From positions 1-22,025 of the IMG/VR virus record IMGVR_UViG_3300047378_000025: a DNA stretch of 22,025 nt; one strand, 5' to 3'. The position numbers and the translations under genes were made by a program. The stretch comes from a virus. Numbering within the stretch: the stretch's first letter is position 1; every line of letters begins with the position of its first letter. A model generated the notes under the pieces. That model made no database searches and was not told the origin of the DNA. It worked only from the letters and a program-made list of their open reading frames with translations. Positions 8,107 through 15,635 of the stretch are shown here, one piece after another.

Positions 8107-10598
8107 TAAATCCTTCTTGCTCTATTGTGATAATAGCCTTCAACCTCTGCACCTGCGATATACATAGGCAAGTGAGATGAAGACTTAATATCTAAAGTAA
8201 ATTCTGTGTTTTGACATTGTACAGGTACTCTTAATGTGCCTGTAGCTATAGCAGGTTGTCCTACTACTGATGTGGCTGTACCAATTATATAACCATTCAT
8301 AATAGCTGTAGATGTATCTCTATTAGTAGGAGTAACTTCTACTTGAAAGTACCCACTGTTCTCAAAGTTAAATGATATGTTTCTTATTTGGTATCTACCT
8401 GAAGTTACCGCTACTAATCCTCTTCCAGTATTTTCTCTGACATACTGCGGGGACATTGTGTATTTACTTTCGTAAGGAACACCAATGTATAACGCTGTGT
8501 GATTACCAACGATTGTATATGTAGAACCTGATGTATTTGTTACTGTGTAATTATTACCATTAGTTTTATCTACTGCAATCAATCCAGTTTTTGCACCATA
8601 AGGTGATGTAAACGTAGTTAAACCTGTTGTTGCACTATACGTTCCTGTAACTGATGTTTTAAGGTCAATATAAACTCCATGACCTATTGTTGTATCTTTT
8701 AAATTTCTTAAATCTATCTTAACTAGTTTTGTAGTTGTGCCTTCTGAAACTAATAAGTAAATAAAACTTTCTAAAGACATACCACCTAAAATCTTAACAC
8801 CTGTAAATGTCCATTTAGACCAAGCGTTTTGTACTTTCTCTCCACCATCAAAGAAATACTTATAGATGTACATTGTGTTAGCGTATGTTGTAGACACTGT
8901 GCCACTATAAGGAGCTGTTTGACTGTCTCCTGTATCTGACGTTAAAAATATTAAATTATCTTCTGTTGTATTACTTATAATTTGATAACAGTTAGTAGGT
9001 ATTAAGTTTCCTACTGATACTGTAATGTCCATACCATCATTGGTAAGTGTATCATCATTAGCAAAGTATTCTCTAATTGCTGTATTGTTTGTTCTTGCTT
9101 GTGCAAAGTATGCAAACTTACCTGCTGACACTGGTGTTACTTTATCATCATGTTCAAATGACGATACTTCATTAAGTATAGCTGTTGTAGGTGATATACT
9201 TTCACCTGAACTATCTAATTTATATTGTGCTGTATCAGAAAATAATAATAAACTTTCATTAAATCCTACAGAGTTTTTAAGTGTGTTAACTTGTGTACCT
9301 GAAGCCGCAATATCAATAGGGTCAGTATCTAATACTTGTGTAGATGTTGTTGCAAAGTAATTAAAGAAAGAAGCATTCTCTGTTAATACTAAATTCTCAC
9401 CTGATAAAATACCTAATCTATTTTTGTAATAGGTAAGGTTATTAATTTTCTTACCAACAAAAGTTGGATTAGGGTTAGTGTCAATATCTCCACAAGTTCT
9501 ATCTGTCCAATTTAATTGTTGAAATGTAAATGTCCCATTATTGTTATTAATCAAAGCATGTGGCATTGTAGAATTATCTAATCCTATAGAAGTTGCAGGT
9601 GCTATAGTTTCATTCCATACACCAGATTTACCTGAAAATTTTACATAGTAATCAGATAAGGTATCACCTTCTTCACCAGTTATTTTTAAAATTACACCTT
9701 CTTTTCCATAAAAAGGTAACTTACTAAAATCTTGTATTTCATCTCTAATAGAATACATGGCTGTATTACCAGAACCATCAGATGTAGTTATAGTATAACT
9801 TGCATTCCCATCAGTAGGTTTTCCATAAATAACACTATCGTATGCTTGAAATGTAAAGTGAGATGTAAAACCAGAGTAGTTTGCTAATCCTTGTGTTGTT
9901 GATACTGAAGCATTTGTGTCAGTTCTTCTAACATTAAATGCTATACCATCAGCACTACTATCCCAGTGTGTACTTGAAGTTCCATACAAAAGTATATCTG
10001 TAATTTTGTTTGTATCTCTAAATTTACTATCAGTAGACGCGTCATTACCTGAAGGTAACTGAAAGACTACTTCTAGTTCTTGTGCCATTGATGGGTGTTT
10101 CAATGCAACTTTATATTCTCTACCATAGTTTGTTAGTTTACAAACAATTAAGAACTCTTCTACTTTAGCCGCAGACGTTGTACTGTCAGCCGTTACTGTT
10201 GTTCCTGTATTAGCTAAAAACGTGTAATCAGCAATGTTAACTAACTTAAAGTTTTCTCTAGGGTTTGTTGAAGTTAGATAACTTGAACCACTTGCAACTG
10301 TAACTGTTTTTTCATTACCTGCTAAATCAAATACTTTGATGCCACCATTATATAAAGCTACAATGTATTGGTTATCAGCATCTCTTTGTATTTGCCAAAA
10401 TTTTGTTTTGTTAGAATAAATATTACTACTGTCTACTGTTGCTACAAAATCTAAAGGAGGTCTTTTTGATAGACCATCTACTAAACCATTCTGTAGATTT
10501 ACTTGGTCTGCTCCCTGATTGATACCTCTTTGTGTTGGTGTCTGTTGGGACATGCCATTTAAAAAGTTAGGAATAGATTGTGAAACAACACTTCCCAT
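8106..10598 (-). CDS. Tail tubular protein B, T7 gp12-like
   Basis: The 830-residue protein corresponds to T7 gp12 (794 residues), which forms the lower conical nozzle of the short tail and carries the fibre attachment region with gp11. The N-terminus (SQSIPNFLNGMSQQTPTQRG, residues 6-25, followed by QVNLQNG and LSKRPPL) has the conserved family signature SQSI-x5-G-(I/M)-SQQ ... Q-V-N ... GL-x-KRPP. The rest is rich in Thr, Ser and Gly with many beta-type stretches, as expected for a mainly beta protein. It begins three bases after the stop of the tail tube A gene, with no strong ribosome site of its own, and ends in a TAATG overlap with the next gene. The length agrees with a complete gene. 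Confidence 0.93.
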   Translation of the reverse strand: MGSVVSQSIPNFLNGMSQQTPTQRGINQGADQVNLQNGLVDGLSKRPPLDFVATVDSSNIYSNKTKFWQIQRDADNQYIVALYNGGIKVFDLAGNEKTVTVASGSSYLTSTNPRENFKLVNIADYTFLANTGTTVTADSTTSAAKVEEFLIVCKLTNYGREYKVALKHPSMAQELEVVFQLPSGNDASTDSKFRDTNKITDILLYGTSSTHWDSSADGIAFNVRRTDTNASVSTTQGLANYSGFTSHFTFQAYDSVIYGKPTDGNASYTITTSDGSGNTAMYSIRDEIQDFSKLPFYGKEGVILKITGEEGDTLSDYYVKFSGKSGVWNETIAPATSIGLDNSTMPHALINNNNGTFTFQQLNWTDRTCGDIDTNPNPTFVGKKINNLTYYKNRLGILSGENLVLTENASFFNYFATTSTQVLDTDPIDIAASGTQVNTLKNSVGFNESLLLFSDTAQYKLDSSGESISPTTAILNEVSSFEHDDKVTPVSAGKFAYFAQARTNNTAIREYFANDDTLTNDGMDITVSVGNLIPTNCYQIISNTTEDNLIFLTSDTGDSQTAPYSGTVSTTYANTMYIYKYFFDGGEKVQNAWSKWTFTGVKILGGMSLESFIYLLVSEGTTTKLVKIDLRNLKDTTIGHGVYIDLKTSVTGTYSATTGLTTFTSPYGAKTGLIAVDKTNGNNYTVTNTSGSTYTIVGNHTALYIGVPYESKYTMSPQYVRENTGRGLVAVTSGRYQIRNISFNFENSGYFQVEVTPTNRDTSTAIMNGYIIGTATSVVGQPAIATGTLRVPVQCQNTEFTLDIKSSSHLPMYIAGAEVEGYYHNRARRI

Positions 10599-10600
10599 AA

Positions 10601-11209
10601 TTAGTAATGCCTTCTAGTGGGTCTATGAATTATAGAGAATGTATTACTATCACCATCAAGCATATTTATATCACTCTCTTGGCTATCAGCTTGATGAAAT
10701 GCCATAAGAGCTTCATTCTCATCTTGACCAATTAATTGTGTAATTTCTTTATCACCAATAAATCTAGCCGCAAATCTTCTTGCCGCTTTTAATGTAATAT
10801 ATTGTCTTGCGTATTCTGGTAAATCTTCAAATTGTTGTACTAAAACTAAATCAACAGATTTAGGTGCAGAGATAAATACGTCTGTATGGTTTTCCATATC
10901 GTATAAATATCCACTTCTAATAGTGTAGTTTAAGTGTCTGAATTGAGAGTTAGCGTCAGCTTTTACGCAGTTTGAAGGTAGGGGTACTTTGCTGTCACTG
11001 TCTAAAGATAGTGATTTATAATTTGTATGTGTGTTAAAATTCCACCCTTGTGATTGGATAGACATAGATGTTTCATTAAGAATATTTTTTGCTGTACTTA
11101 CGTCAACTGTAGTAGTGCCAGTAATACTATTCACTGGAGCTTCTCCGATTGTAGAGAGCATGATATTTACAGATTGTAATTCGCTTGTGGGTGTAATTTG
11201 TGTAGTCAT
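10601..11209 (-). CDS. Tail tubular protein A, T7 gp11-like
   Basis: The 202-residue protein matches T7 gp11 (196 residues), which forms the adaptor ring between the portal and the tail nozzle. The family signature is at residues 9-28: the pattern ELQSVNIMLSTIGEAPVNSI parallels the AVNDILASIGEPPV segment of T7. Further blocks are at about residues 56-75 (W-N-F-N-T-H) and 131-150 (EYARQYITLKAARRFAARF), typical of this adaptor family. An AGGA lies four bases before the ATG. It is the first tail gene after the capsid gene, separated from it by the inverted repeat at 11238-11275. Lower expression than capsid would be expected if that structure attenuates transcription. Confidence 0.93.
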   Translation of the reverse strand: MTTQITPTSELQSVNIMLSTIGEAPVNSITGTTTVDVSTAKNILNETSMSIQSQGWNFNTHTNYKSLSLDSDSKVPLPSNCVKADANSQFRHLNYTIRSGYLYDMENHTDVFISAPKSVDLVLVQQFEDLPEYARQYITLKAARRFAARFIGDKEITQLIGQDENEALMAFHQADSQESDINMLDGDSNTFSIIHRPTRRHY

Positions 11210-11237
11210 CTATCCTTTGTGTTAAATTTTGTGTGAG

Positions 11238-11275
11238 AACACTGGGCGGATTGTCAGTGTTAATCTCCGCCCAGT
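11238..11275 (-). terminator. Strong inverted repeat with an alternative fold after the capsid gene (terminator or processing site)
   Basis: A perfect 10-bp inverted repeat (ACTGGGCGGA at 11241-11250 and TCCGCCCAGT at 11266-11275) has a 15-base loop. A second perfect 7-bp inverted repeat (AACACTG at 11238-11244 and CAGTGTT at 11255-11261) shares bases with it, so the two cannot form together. T7 has its main late terminator at this point, after gene 10. No T-run follows on the coding strand, so factor-independent termination is uncertain; RNase III processing or attenuation are alternatives. Confidence 0.55.
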
Positions 11276-11288
11276 ATAAAAAGAAGTA

Positions 11289-12269
11289 TTATGCTTCTTT
11301 AATTCCGACTGCCGCTTCTGGTCTTAATACACCATGACCCATGCTGTATTTAGCAACCATTAACGTACCTTGTCTTCTGATGTCGTATTCTTTCTCGACA
11401 GCTAAATCCATTAGCTTAACAGTTCCAACCGCACTTGGGTGTGAAACTAAAGCTACGAAGTTAGTCAAGTTAACAGCTTGTGGAGTTGAACCACCATTAG
11501 TTGCTGAACCTGCGTCTGCACCTGAAGTAACATTAGAAGCTACAAAGTGAGGAACTGGTACTAATTCAATTCCTGCAATTCTTGTAACTTTACCTGATGC
11601 AACACCACCATTAGCACCACCACTGAAGTCAACATTGACTGCATTAGTAGCATTCGCTAATTTGTAGTATTCTTCCAATCTCATAAAGCATTTTCTGCCT
11701 TCAGATGGAACATAGTTTGCATCAAGCTCTTTAGCCGCCGCAAAGATTGCATCAATCATTGCATTAGCCGCAGTAGCATCTGTACTAGATGCGATACCTG
11801 TGTTTACTACGTTAGTTGTAGCATCTCCACCAGATACGTTTGCACTAGCTAGAGTTGCTTGACCAATAGTTTGTAAGATATGCTTATCTTTTTGGAAAGA
11901 TAATGCTCTACCCATTTCAGTAGAGTACGCACTTCTTACGTCCCAGTGGTTTTTTGCTTCTTCGATATTCGAAACGAATACTGAAGATATTAGAAGGTCA
12001 TTAATTGTAATAACCTTTTCGTTTGAGTTAACATCTGAACCTGTAATTTCAGTTCCAACTGCGTGATACGAAGCACCTACTCTGCCCATTACTGGGAAAG
12101 AAGCAGATTTTCCGTTGCTGATACTTCTTACCATATCTGCACCTGCTGTTTTTGAAGCTCTATCAAATGAAGTAATTACTTCACCTGCGAATACTTTTAG
12201 AAACAGAGCATCATCTCTAGTCGAACCACTATTTACATTTCCAAATTTAACTGGACTTGCGTTTGCCAT
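11289..12269 (-). CDS. Major capsid protein, T7 gp10A-like
   Basis: The 326-residue protein corresponds in size and position to T7 gp10A (345 residues), the HK97-fold shell protein. Characteristic parts are the N-terminal section with LFLKVFAGEVITSFDRAS (residues 23-40), the GRVGASYHAVG segment (62-72), and the C-terminal part with EKEYDIRRQGTLMVAKYSMG (about 295-314). It lies after the scaffold gene and before tail tube A, the standard late order. A strong ribosome site, AGGAG, is eight bases before the ATG, fitting the most abundant virion protein. I found no slippery sequence at the 3' end like the one that yields the T7 minor form gp10B. The flanking non-coding stretches on both sides suggest it is transcribed or processed as its own unit. 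Confidence 0.93.
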   Translation of the reverse strand: MANASPVKFGNVNSGSTRDDALFLKVFAGEVITSFDRASKTAGADMVRSISNGKSASFPVMGRVGASYHAVGTEITGSDVNSNEKVITINDLLISSVFVSNIEEAKNHWDVRSAYSTEMGRALSFQKDKHILQTIGQATLASANVSGGDATTNVVNTGIASSTDATAANAMIDAIFAAAKELDANYVPSEGRKCFMRLEEYYKLANATNAVNVDFSGGANGGVASGKVTRIAGIELVPVPHFVASNVTSGADAGSATNGGSTPQAVNLTNFVALVSHPSAVGTVKLMDLAVEKEYDIRRQGTLMVAKYSMGHGVLRPEAAVGIKEA

Positions 12270-12410
12270 AGTATTTTCTCCTGTTATGACGTTAGTTTAT
12301 AAAAGCCTCTTCAATAAGTTATTTAGTCAAGATTGTCCCTCGCAAGGGGTCAAGTTATTTGGCTAATTAAAGTTGGCAGTTGCCACGCATAAGCGTTGCA
12401 CAACTATTTT
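12270..12410 (-). promoter_or_regulatory. Non-coding leader before the capsid gene, with repeats and a small hairpin
   Basis: This 141-base gap has no credible gene. On the coding strand it holds, in order: an imperfect stem around GCAACGC-TTAT-GCGTGGC; then AAATAACTT, CTTGAC, a CCCT-TGCG-AGGG hairpin, CTTGAC again and AAATAACTT again; then TTTTATAAAC and the ribosome site AGGAG. The two copies each of AAATAACTT and CTTGAC flank the hairpin. T7 has promoter phi10 here. The 19-base motif seen elsewhere in the window is not present, and the sigma70-like elements (TTGACT, TATAAA) are too far apart to be convincing. Confidence 0.4.
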
Positions 12411-12650
12411 TTAGTTACAGTTCCACTTTCGTAAAGCTAATGCTTTTCTAGTGGGTTTTCCGTTTTTAGACATAGCTCCTTTTACTCCGCCCATTCTCGC
12501 ACAGAAACTCTTTTTTCTTCCTGCGGCTCTTGAACCTGCTTTAGGATTGCCTGTGACTGGAGCTTTTAAGTTATGTCCTTTACTCTTAAAGAAAGCCCTT
12601 CCTCTAGCATTTAAGCCACCAGAAGGACTTTGATGTTTTTTAGCAACCAT
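12411..12650 (-). CDS. Small basic protein of marine phages, unknown function
   Basis: The 79-residue product is rich in Lys, Arg, Gly and Ala. The pattern SPSGGLNARGRAFFKSKGHNL (21 residues from 8), then LKAPVTG, then KKSFCARMGGVKG and a C-terminal RKALALRKW, is a conserved small protein I associate with marine phages, usually annotated as hypothetical. Two cysteines (in FCARM and near the C-terminus) could bind a metal or be structural; this cannot be decided from sequence. Its ATG overlaps the stop of the preceding small gene as TAATG (12648-12652). It lies just before the capsid gene, so it is probably made with the head proteins. DNA binding is possible from its charge but is speculation. 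Confidence 0.75.
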   Translation of the reverse strand: MVAKKHQSPSGGLNARGRAFFKSKGHNLKAPVTGNPKAGSRAAGRKKSFCARMGGVKGAMSKNGKPTRKALALRKWNCN

Positions 12651-12796
12651 TATGCTTTCGCAGTTTTGGCGGCACGTTTGAATTGTTTAGCAGTAGGTCT
12701 TCCTTTAGTACCTGCTGTTCGCATTTTCTCACCTGAACCTGCTTTAATTCTAGCACGTTTCTTATGTATGTTTGCGTATAATCCGTTCTTTGCCAT
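12650..12796 (-). CDS. Very small basic protein (48 residues), unknown function
   Basis: The frame gives a 48-residue protein starting MAKNGLYANIHKKRARIKAG and ending in RAAKTAKA, with about one third Lys or Arg. The first 20 residues are of a type I associate with marine phages. It starts in a TAATG overlap with the stop of the preceding gene (12794-12798) and ends in a TAATG overlap with the next (12648-12652), so it is embedded in a chain of coupled genes. The lack of gaps and the sensible reading frame between two coupled neighbours support a real gene despite its size. Function unknown; a nucleic-acid or virion role is only suggested by charge and position. Confidence 0.75.
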   Translation of the reverse strand: MAKNGLYANIHKKRARIKAGSGEKMRTAGTKGRPTAKQFKRAAKTAKA

Positions 12797-12903
12797 TATG
12801 CTTTCTTTTTCTTACTCATTATTTTAGCTTTTAAAGCGGCAGGTAATCTTTTCTGTCCACCTTTTAATACTTTACTTGGTTTCTTTGGTTTCTTTCCGTA
12901 CAT
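12796..12903 (-). CDS. Very small Lys-rich protein (35 residues), unknown function
   Basis: The frame starts MYGKKPKKPSKVLKGGQKRL and ends KKKKA, with about 13 lysines in 35 residues. The ribosome site AGGA lies seven bases before the ATG. Its first 32 bases overlap the end of the preceding 80-residue gene in another frame, and its stop overlaps the next start as TAATG. A good ribosome site, coupling on the 3' side and a composition like the two following genes all support it. It has no Cys and no predicted membrane segment. I do not recognise a family. Confidence 0.65.
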   Translation of the reverse strand: MYGKKPKKPSKVLKGGQKRLPAALKAKIMSKKKKA

Positions 12904-13114
12904 TGTTTTTTCCTTCTGTTACGTTTTTAGTTATCTCATCAATTTCTGATATGGCATGTTTTGCATGTACTAATTTATCAAACTGTGATTTTATAGTTTT
13001 CATAAAATTATCATGGTCTGCAACACCAACAGAATTTTTTAAAAATGTATCAATAACTGCTGTACTCTCCGCAACCTCTGCGTCATACAGCTTTCTTAAA
13101 GCTATTAACCACAT
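12872..13114 (-). CDS. Unknown 80-residue protein between scaffold and capsid genes
   Basis: The protein starts MWLIALRKLYDAEVAESTAV and looks almost wholly helical, with a charged Lys/Glu tail (last 20 residues). There is no signal peptide: the short hydrophobic start is followed at once by charged residues. The ATG is one base after the scaffold stop (TAATATG), which suggests reinitiation. Its 3' end overlaps the next small gene by 32 bases. I do not recognise the family. Position suggests a head-assembly or minor capsid role, but nothing in the sequence shows it. Confidence 0.7.
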   Translation of the reverse strand: MWLIALRKLYDAEVAESTAVIDTFLKNSVGVADHDNFMKTIKSQFDKLVHAKHAISEIDEITKNVTEGKNNVRKETKETK

Positions 13115-13115
13115 A

Positions 13116-13850
13116 TTATAAATCTGATTTAGCTAATTTTTCTTGAACCATTGCTTGATAAGCAGGGTCTTTTGAATACCTGTCATCACCCATAGCGGCA
13201 GTAACTTCAGCCCAAGACTTATAACCATCTTGTCCTGTGATTGTACCTTTACCTTCTACGAGACTTGGTTCATTACCATTAGCACTTTCAAATTTAGCTT
13301 TTAATCCTACCACTGCTAACTTTGCAGTTTCTATATCTTTAGAATTAACGGCTGTATTGTAAGCTGTCTTTTCTTGTTCGGACATATTCTCTGCCGCCCA
13401 ATTAGACATCTCTGTATAAGCATCAGTACCACCTACCATATCTTTGATAGATGTTGCTTGTTGGTCAGCGATTGCTTTTTGACCTTCAATAAACTGGTTT
13501 ACATAATCTTTAGGTATACCTGCTTTTTCTAATGCTTCGTATGATTTAGTATCTAGCTCACCTTTTTCATTATACTCTGTTGCAAGGTTATCCATATTTA
13601 AACCTGCACTCTCAACTGCCTTTTCAGCAATCTCTAAATCAGATGTTTTTGTTTCTGTTTTAGGAGCTTCTTCTTTAGGAGCTTCTTTGTTGTCACCAAG
13701 TTTCTTTTCTAGTTCTGAATATGACTTTGCTAAATCTTCAACGCTGTTGAATTTTTCAGGTAAGCCTTCAGGTTTACTTTGTGTAACATTTTCTTCTACT
13801 GGCTTTTCGCTAGTAGTTTCTTCTTGTTTTATCTCTACTGTTTCTACCAT
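13116..13850 (-). CDS. Capsid assembly (scaffolding) protein, T7 gp9-like
   Basis: The 244-residue acidic protein has the family signature LPEKFNSVEDLAKSYSELEK near residues 29-48, found at the start of T7-type scaffold proteins, after a Glu/Thr-rich disordered N-terminus. The middle is helical and Ala/Glu-rich. The C-terminal 40 residues, which in scaffold proteins usually contact the capsid, include SWAEVTAAMGDDRYSKDPAY. T7 gp9 is longer (307). Scaffolds line the inside of the procapsid and leave before DNA packaging. An AAGGA is seven bases before the ATG, and the gene lies between portal and capsid as in T7. Confidence 0.87.
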   Translation of the reverse strand: MVETVEIKQEETTSEKPVEENVTQSKPEGLPEKFNSVEDLAKSYSELEKKLGDNKEAPKEEAPKTETKTSDLEIAEKAVESAGLNMDNLATEYNEKGELDTKSYEALEKAGIPKDYVNQFIEGQKAIADQQATSIKDMVGGTDAYTEMSNWAAENMSEQEKTAYNTAVNSKDIETAKLAVVGLKAKFESANGNEPSLVEGKGTITGQDGYKSWAEVTAAMGDDRYSKDPAYQAMVQEKLAKSDL

Positions 13851-13860
13851 TTGTGTTTCC

Positions 13861-15420
13861 TTATTGTGGTTTAGTTAGATTGTTTGCGACTTGTGGGATA
13901 GCTTTCTCTGCCATCTGAACCATTTGTTGTTGTTCCATTTGCTCTGCTTCTGCCGCTTGTTCTTCTGCTAGTTGCTCTTGTGATTTTAATAAACCATCTG
14001 TATCAATCCCTAAACCAATAGCGATACGTTTGATTAAATCATCAGGGTTTAACGCCTGAACAACTTGCGGATTTATCTGTGCAAGATTTCCTATCTCTGC
14101 AACAAATTCTCTTAATTTTTGTAAATCATTACCTCTACCTAATGCTTCAATACCAGTAATAATAGTTGGTTGAACTGTACCTTTAGGTAGTTTTGGTATT
14201 TCATTTGCTTGTTCCATTCTTTTCATCAGTATAGAAACTAATGGTAGTTGGAACTCTTGTGATAGTAATGAATAAATACCACCCATAGCAGTCTCTAATT
14301 GTTCTGCCATGTATCTAATTTCTTGTGCAGTAACTCTTTCTGCATCTCTTTGGATTGCTGTGTGTAGTAAGAATGCGTAAGACATTCTTTCTTCTAGTTT
14401 AGCAATACTTCTTTCTACTACTTGTAAATCATATTGTTTTTGTGCTTGTAGAACAGACACATCATCAGCCGTACCAGTAATGATGTCACCATTTCTAGTC
14501 ATAGCTAAATCTTTTTTTCTAGTAACAGAGTTAGGTCTTACCATAAATACTATTTTAGATGATGCCGCCGCACTCTCTACAAGTGCTTGTGATAATCCTT
14601 CTAATGATTTTAAATCACCTAAAAATTCTTCAACATATCCTCTGCCGTAATCTTCATTGTCAACTCTTACCATTCTTAATGCTTGGTAAGGCATTCTTTC
14701 TTTTTTAAATGTACCAATACTTTCTGGTATTTTAATTCCGTTCACTTCTTGGCAAACATAAAACTCGTTCTCATTTAATTTGTAAATATGTGTGTATAAT
14801 TCTATGTCTTCATCTGACTTATAATCTGGGTCAGAAATAACTTGTGCAGTTACATCTTTACCTAAAGATAAAATACTTGCTTTCTCACAGATAACTACTT
14901 CTAGTACATTACCTGAAGCATCTCTTCTAACTACATACTGTGATAAAGGAAACACTCTCATGCTACCTTTTTTAGGTAAGTAAGTTAATACGTTACCACC
15001 TACAATAAGATGTTTAAGAGCTTCAAACACACTAACTCTTAATGCTAGTTGTTCAATTTTACCTGACACTTCTTTTTCTATTACAGACAAAGACTTCTCT
15101 ATGTCAGTCTTCATGTCTTTATTTTCTTCTAATTCTTTTTTAGCGTCACCTGTAATTGATAATCTAAAAAATGGGGAGTTAGGGGGAAGCAATAATAAAA
15201 GAAGTTTACTTGCTAAATTGTTGACACCTCTTGCACCAACTGATTGGAATGGATTGTATAGTTCATCTGAAGATGTAAAACCTTCAGGTTTAATAAGTGA
15301 TGGGATAGTTAATTCACTACACTCTTCAGCTCTATCTAAATAATGTTCTCTATCTTGTTGTAGTTTAAGATATCGTTCTTTAGCTGTATGAGCTTTCTGT
15401 AAACTACCTGCGTATTCCAT
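13861..15420 (-). CDS. Portal (head-tail connector) protein, T7 gp8-like
   Basis: The 519-residue protein is close in length to T7 gp8 (536), the dodecameric ring at one vertex through which DNA enters and leaves. Family features are the N-terminal RYLKLQQDREHYLDRAEECS region (residues 17-36), the N-L-A-S-K-LLLLLLPPNSPFFRL segment (about 68-88), and the central Q-A-L-x-E-S-A-A-A-S-S-K block near 280-292. The C-terminus is rich in Gln, Glu and Ala, forming the usual helical barrel. The ATG follows the previous stop by four bases without a strong ribosome site. The identification is firm from sequence and from its place before the scaffold and capsid genes. Confidence 0.93.
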   Translation of the reverse strand: MEYAGSLQKAHTAKERYLKLQQDREHYLDRAEECSELTIPSLIKPEGFTSSDELYNPFQSVGARGVNNLASKLLLLLLPPNSPFFRLSITGDAKKELEENKDMKTDIEKSLSVIEKEVSGKIEQLALRVSVFEALKHLIVGGNVLTYLPKKGSMRVFPLSQYVVRRDASGNVLEVVICEKASILSLGKDVTAQVISDPDYKSDEDIELYTHIYKLNENEFYVCQEVNGIKIPESIGTFKKERMPYQALRMVRVDNEDYGRGYVEEFLGDLKSLEGLSQALVESAAASSKIVFMVRPNSVTRKKDLAMTRNGDIITGTADDVSVLQAQKQYDLQVVERSIAKLEERMSYAFLLHTAIQRDAERVTAQEIRYMAEQLETAMGGIYSLLSQEFQLPLVSILMKRMEQANEIPKLPKGTVQPTIITGIEALGRGNDLQKLREFVAEIGNLAQINPQVVQALNPDDLIKRIAIGLGIDTDGLLKSQEQLAEEQAAEAEQMEQQQMVQMAEKAIPQVANNLTKPQ

Positions 15421-15424
15421 CTAA

Positions 15425-15634
15425 TTAGACAGTTGTGTTAGTAGCTATGTTCAAACCTGAAGAAGTATTTAAAGCAGATGTACCTGATTGCTTTTTCTTC
15501 TTTTTCCTAATGTTTAAATCCTGTTCATTCGCTGTAACCAAATCTGGTGCAGTTTGTTCACCCACAGTTTGTGAAGTGTTAACTGGAGCAGGAGCAGGTT
15601 CAGGAGCAGGTGGTATCTTTGGTGACATGCACAT
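15425..15634 (-). CDS. Small Pro-rich, Lys-run protein before portal; T7 gp7.3-like candidate
   Basis: The 69-residue protein has a Pro/Ala-rich N-terminus (MCMSPKIPPAPEPAPAPVNT), a run of basic residues at 43-48 and a Ser/Thr/Asn-rich end (SGTSALNTSSGLNI...). T7 gp7.3, a tail-assembly/virion protein encoded just upstream of the portal, has the same layout: a basic, low-complexity body ending in a Lys/Gly-Ser-Leu...Gly-Ile-Asn-Ile tail. Similar MC-x-Pro-rich proteins precede the portal in many podoviruses. Homology is an inference because the protein is short and of low complexity. A second ATG two codons on (15628) could be the true start. The ATG at 15634 follows the previous stop by one base. 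Confidence 0.65.
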   Translation of the reverse strand: MCMSPKIPPAPEPAPAPVNTSQTVGEQTAPDLVTANEQDLNIRKKKKKQSGTSALNTSSGLNIATNTTV

Positions 15635-15635
15635 G

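Noticed and set aside
11289-11310. Programmed frameshift producing a longer capsid form, as in T7 gp10B
   Set aside because: No slippery heptamer is present near the stop, and the hairpin downstream is better explained as a terminator or attenuator.
12270-12345. Sigma70-type promoter before the capsid gene (TTGACT ... TATAAA)
   Set aside because: The two elements are about 23 bases apart, too far for a normal sigma70 promoter, and no alternative pair with 16-18 base spacing has a good -10 element.
13851-13878. Promoter-like ACTAAACCACAATAAGG before the scaffold gene, at the place of T7 phi9
   Set aside because: It shares only ACTAAAC with the 19-base motif without a gap, and the bases are explained by the last codons of the portal gene and the AAGGA ribosome site of the scaffold gene.
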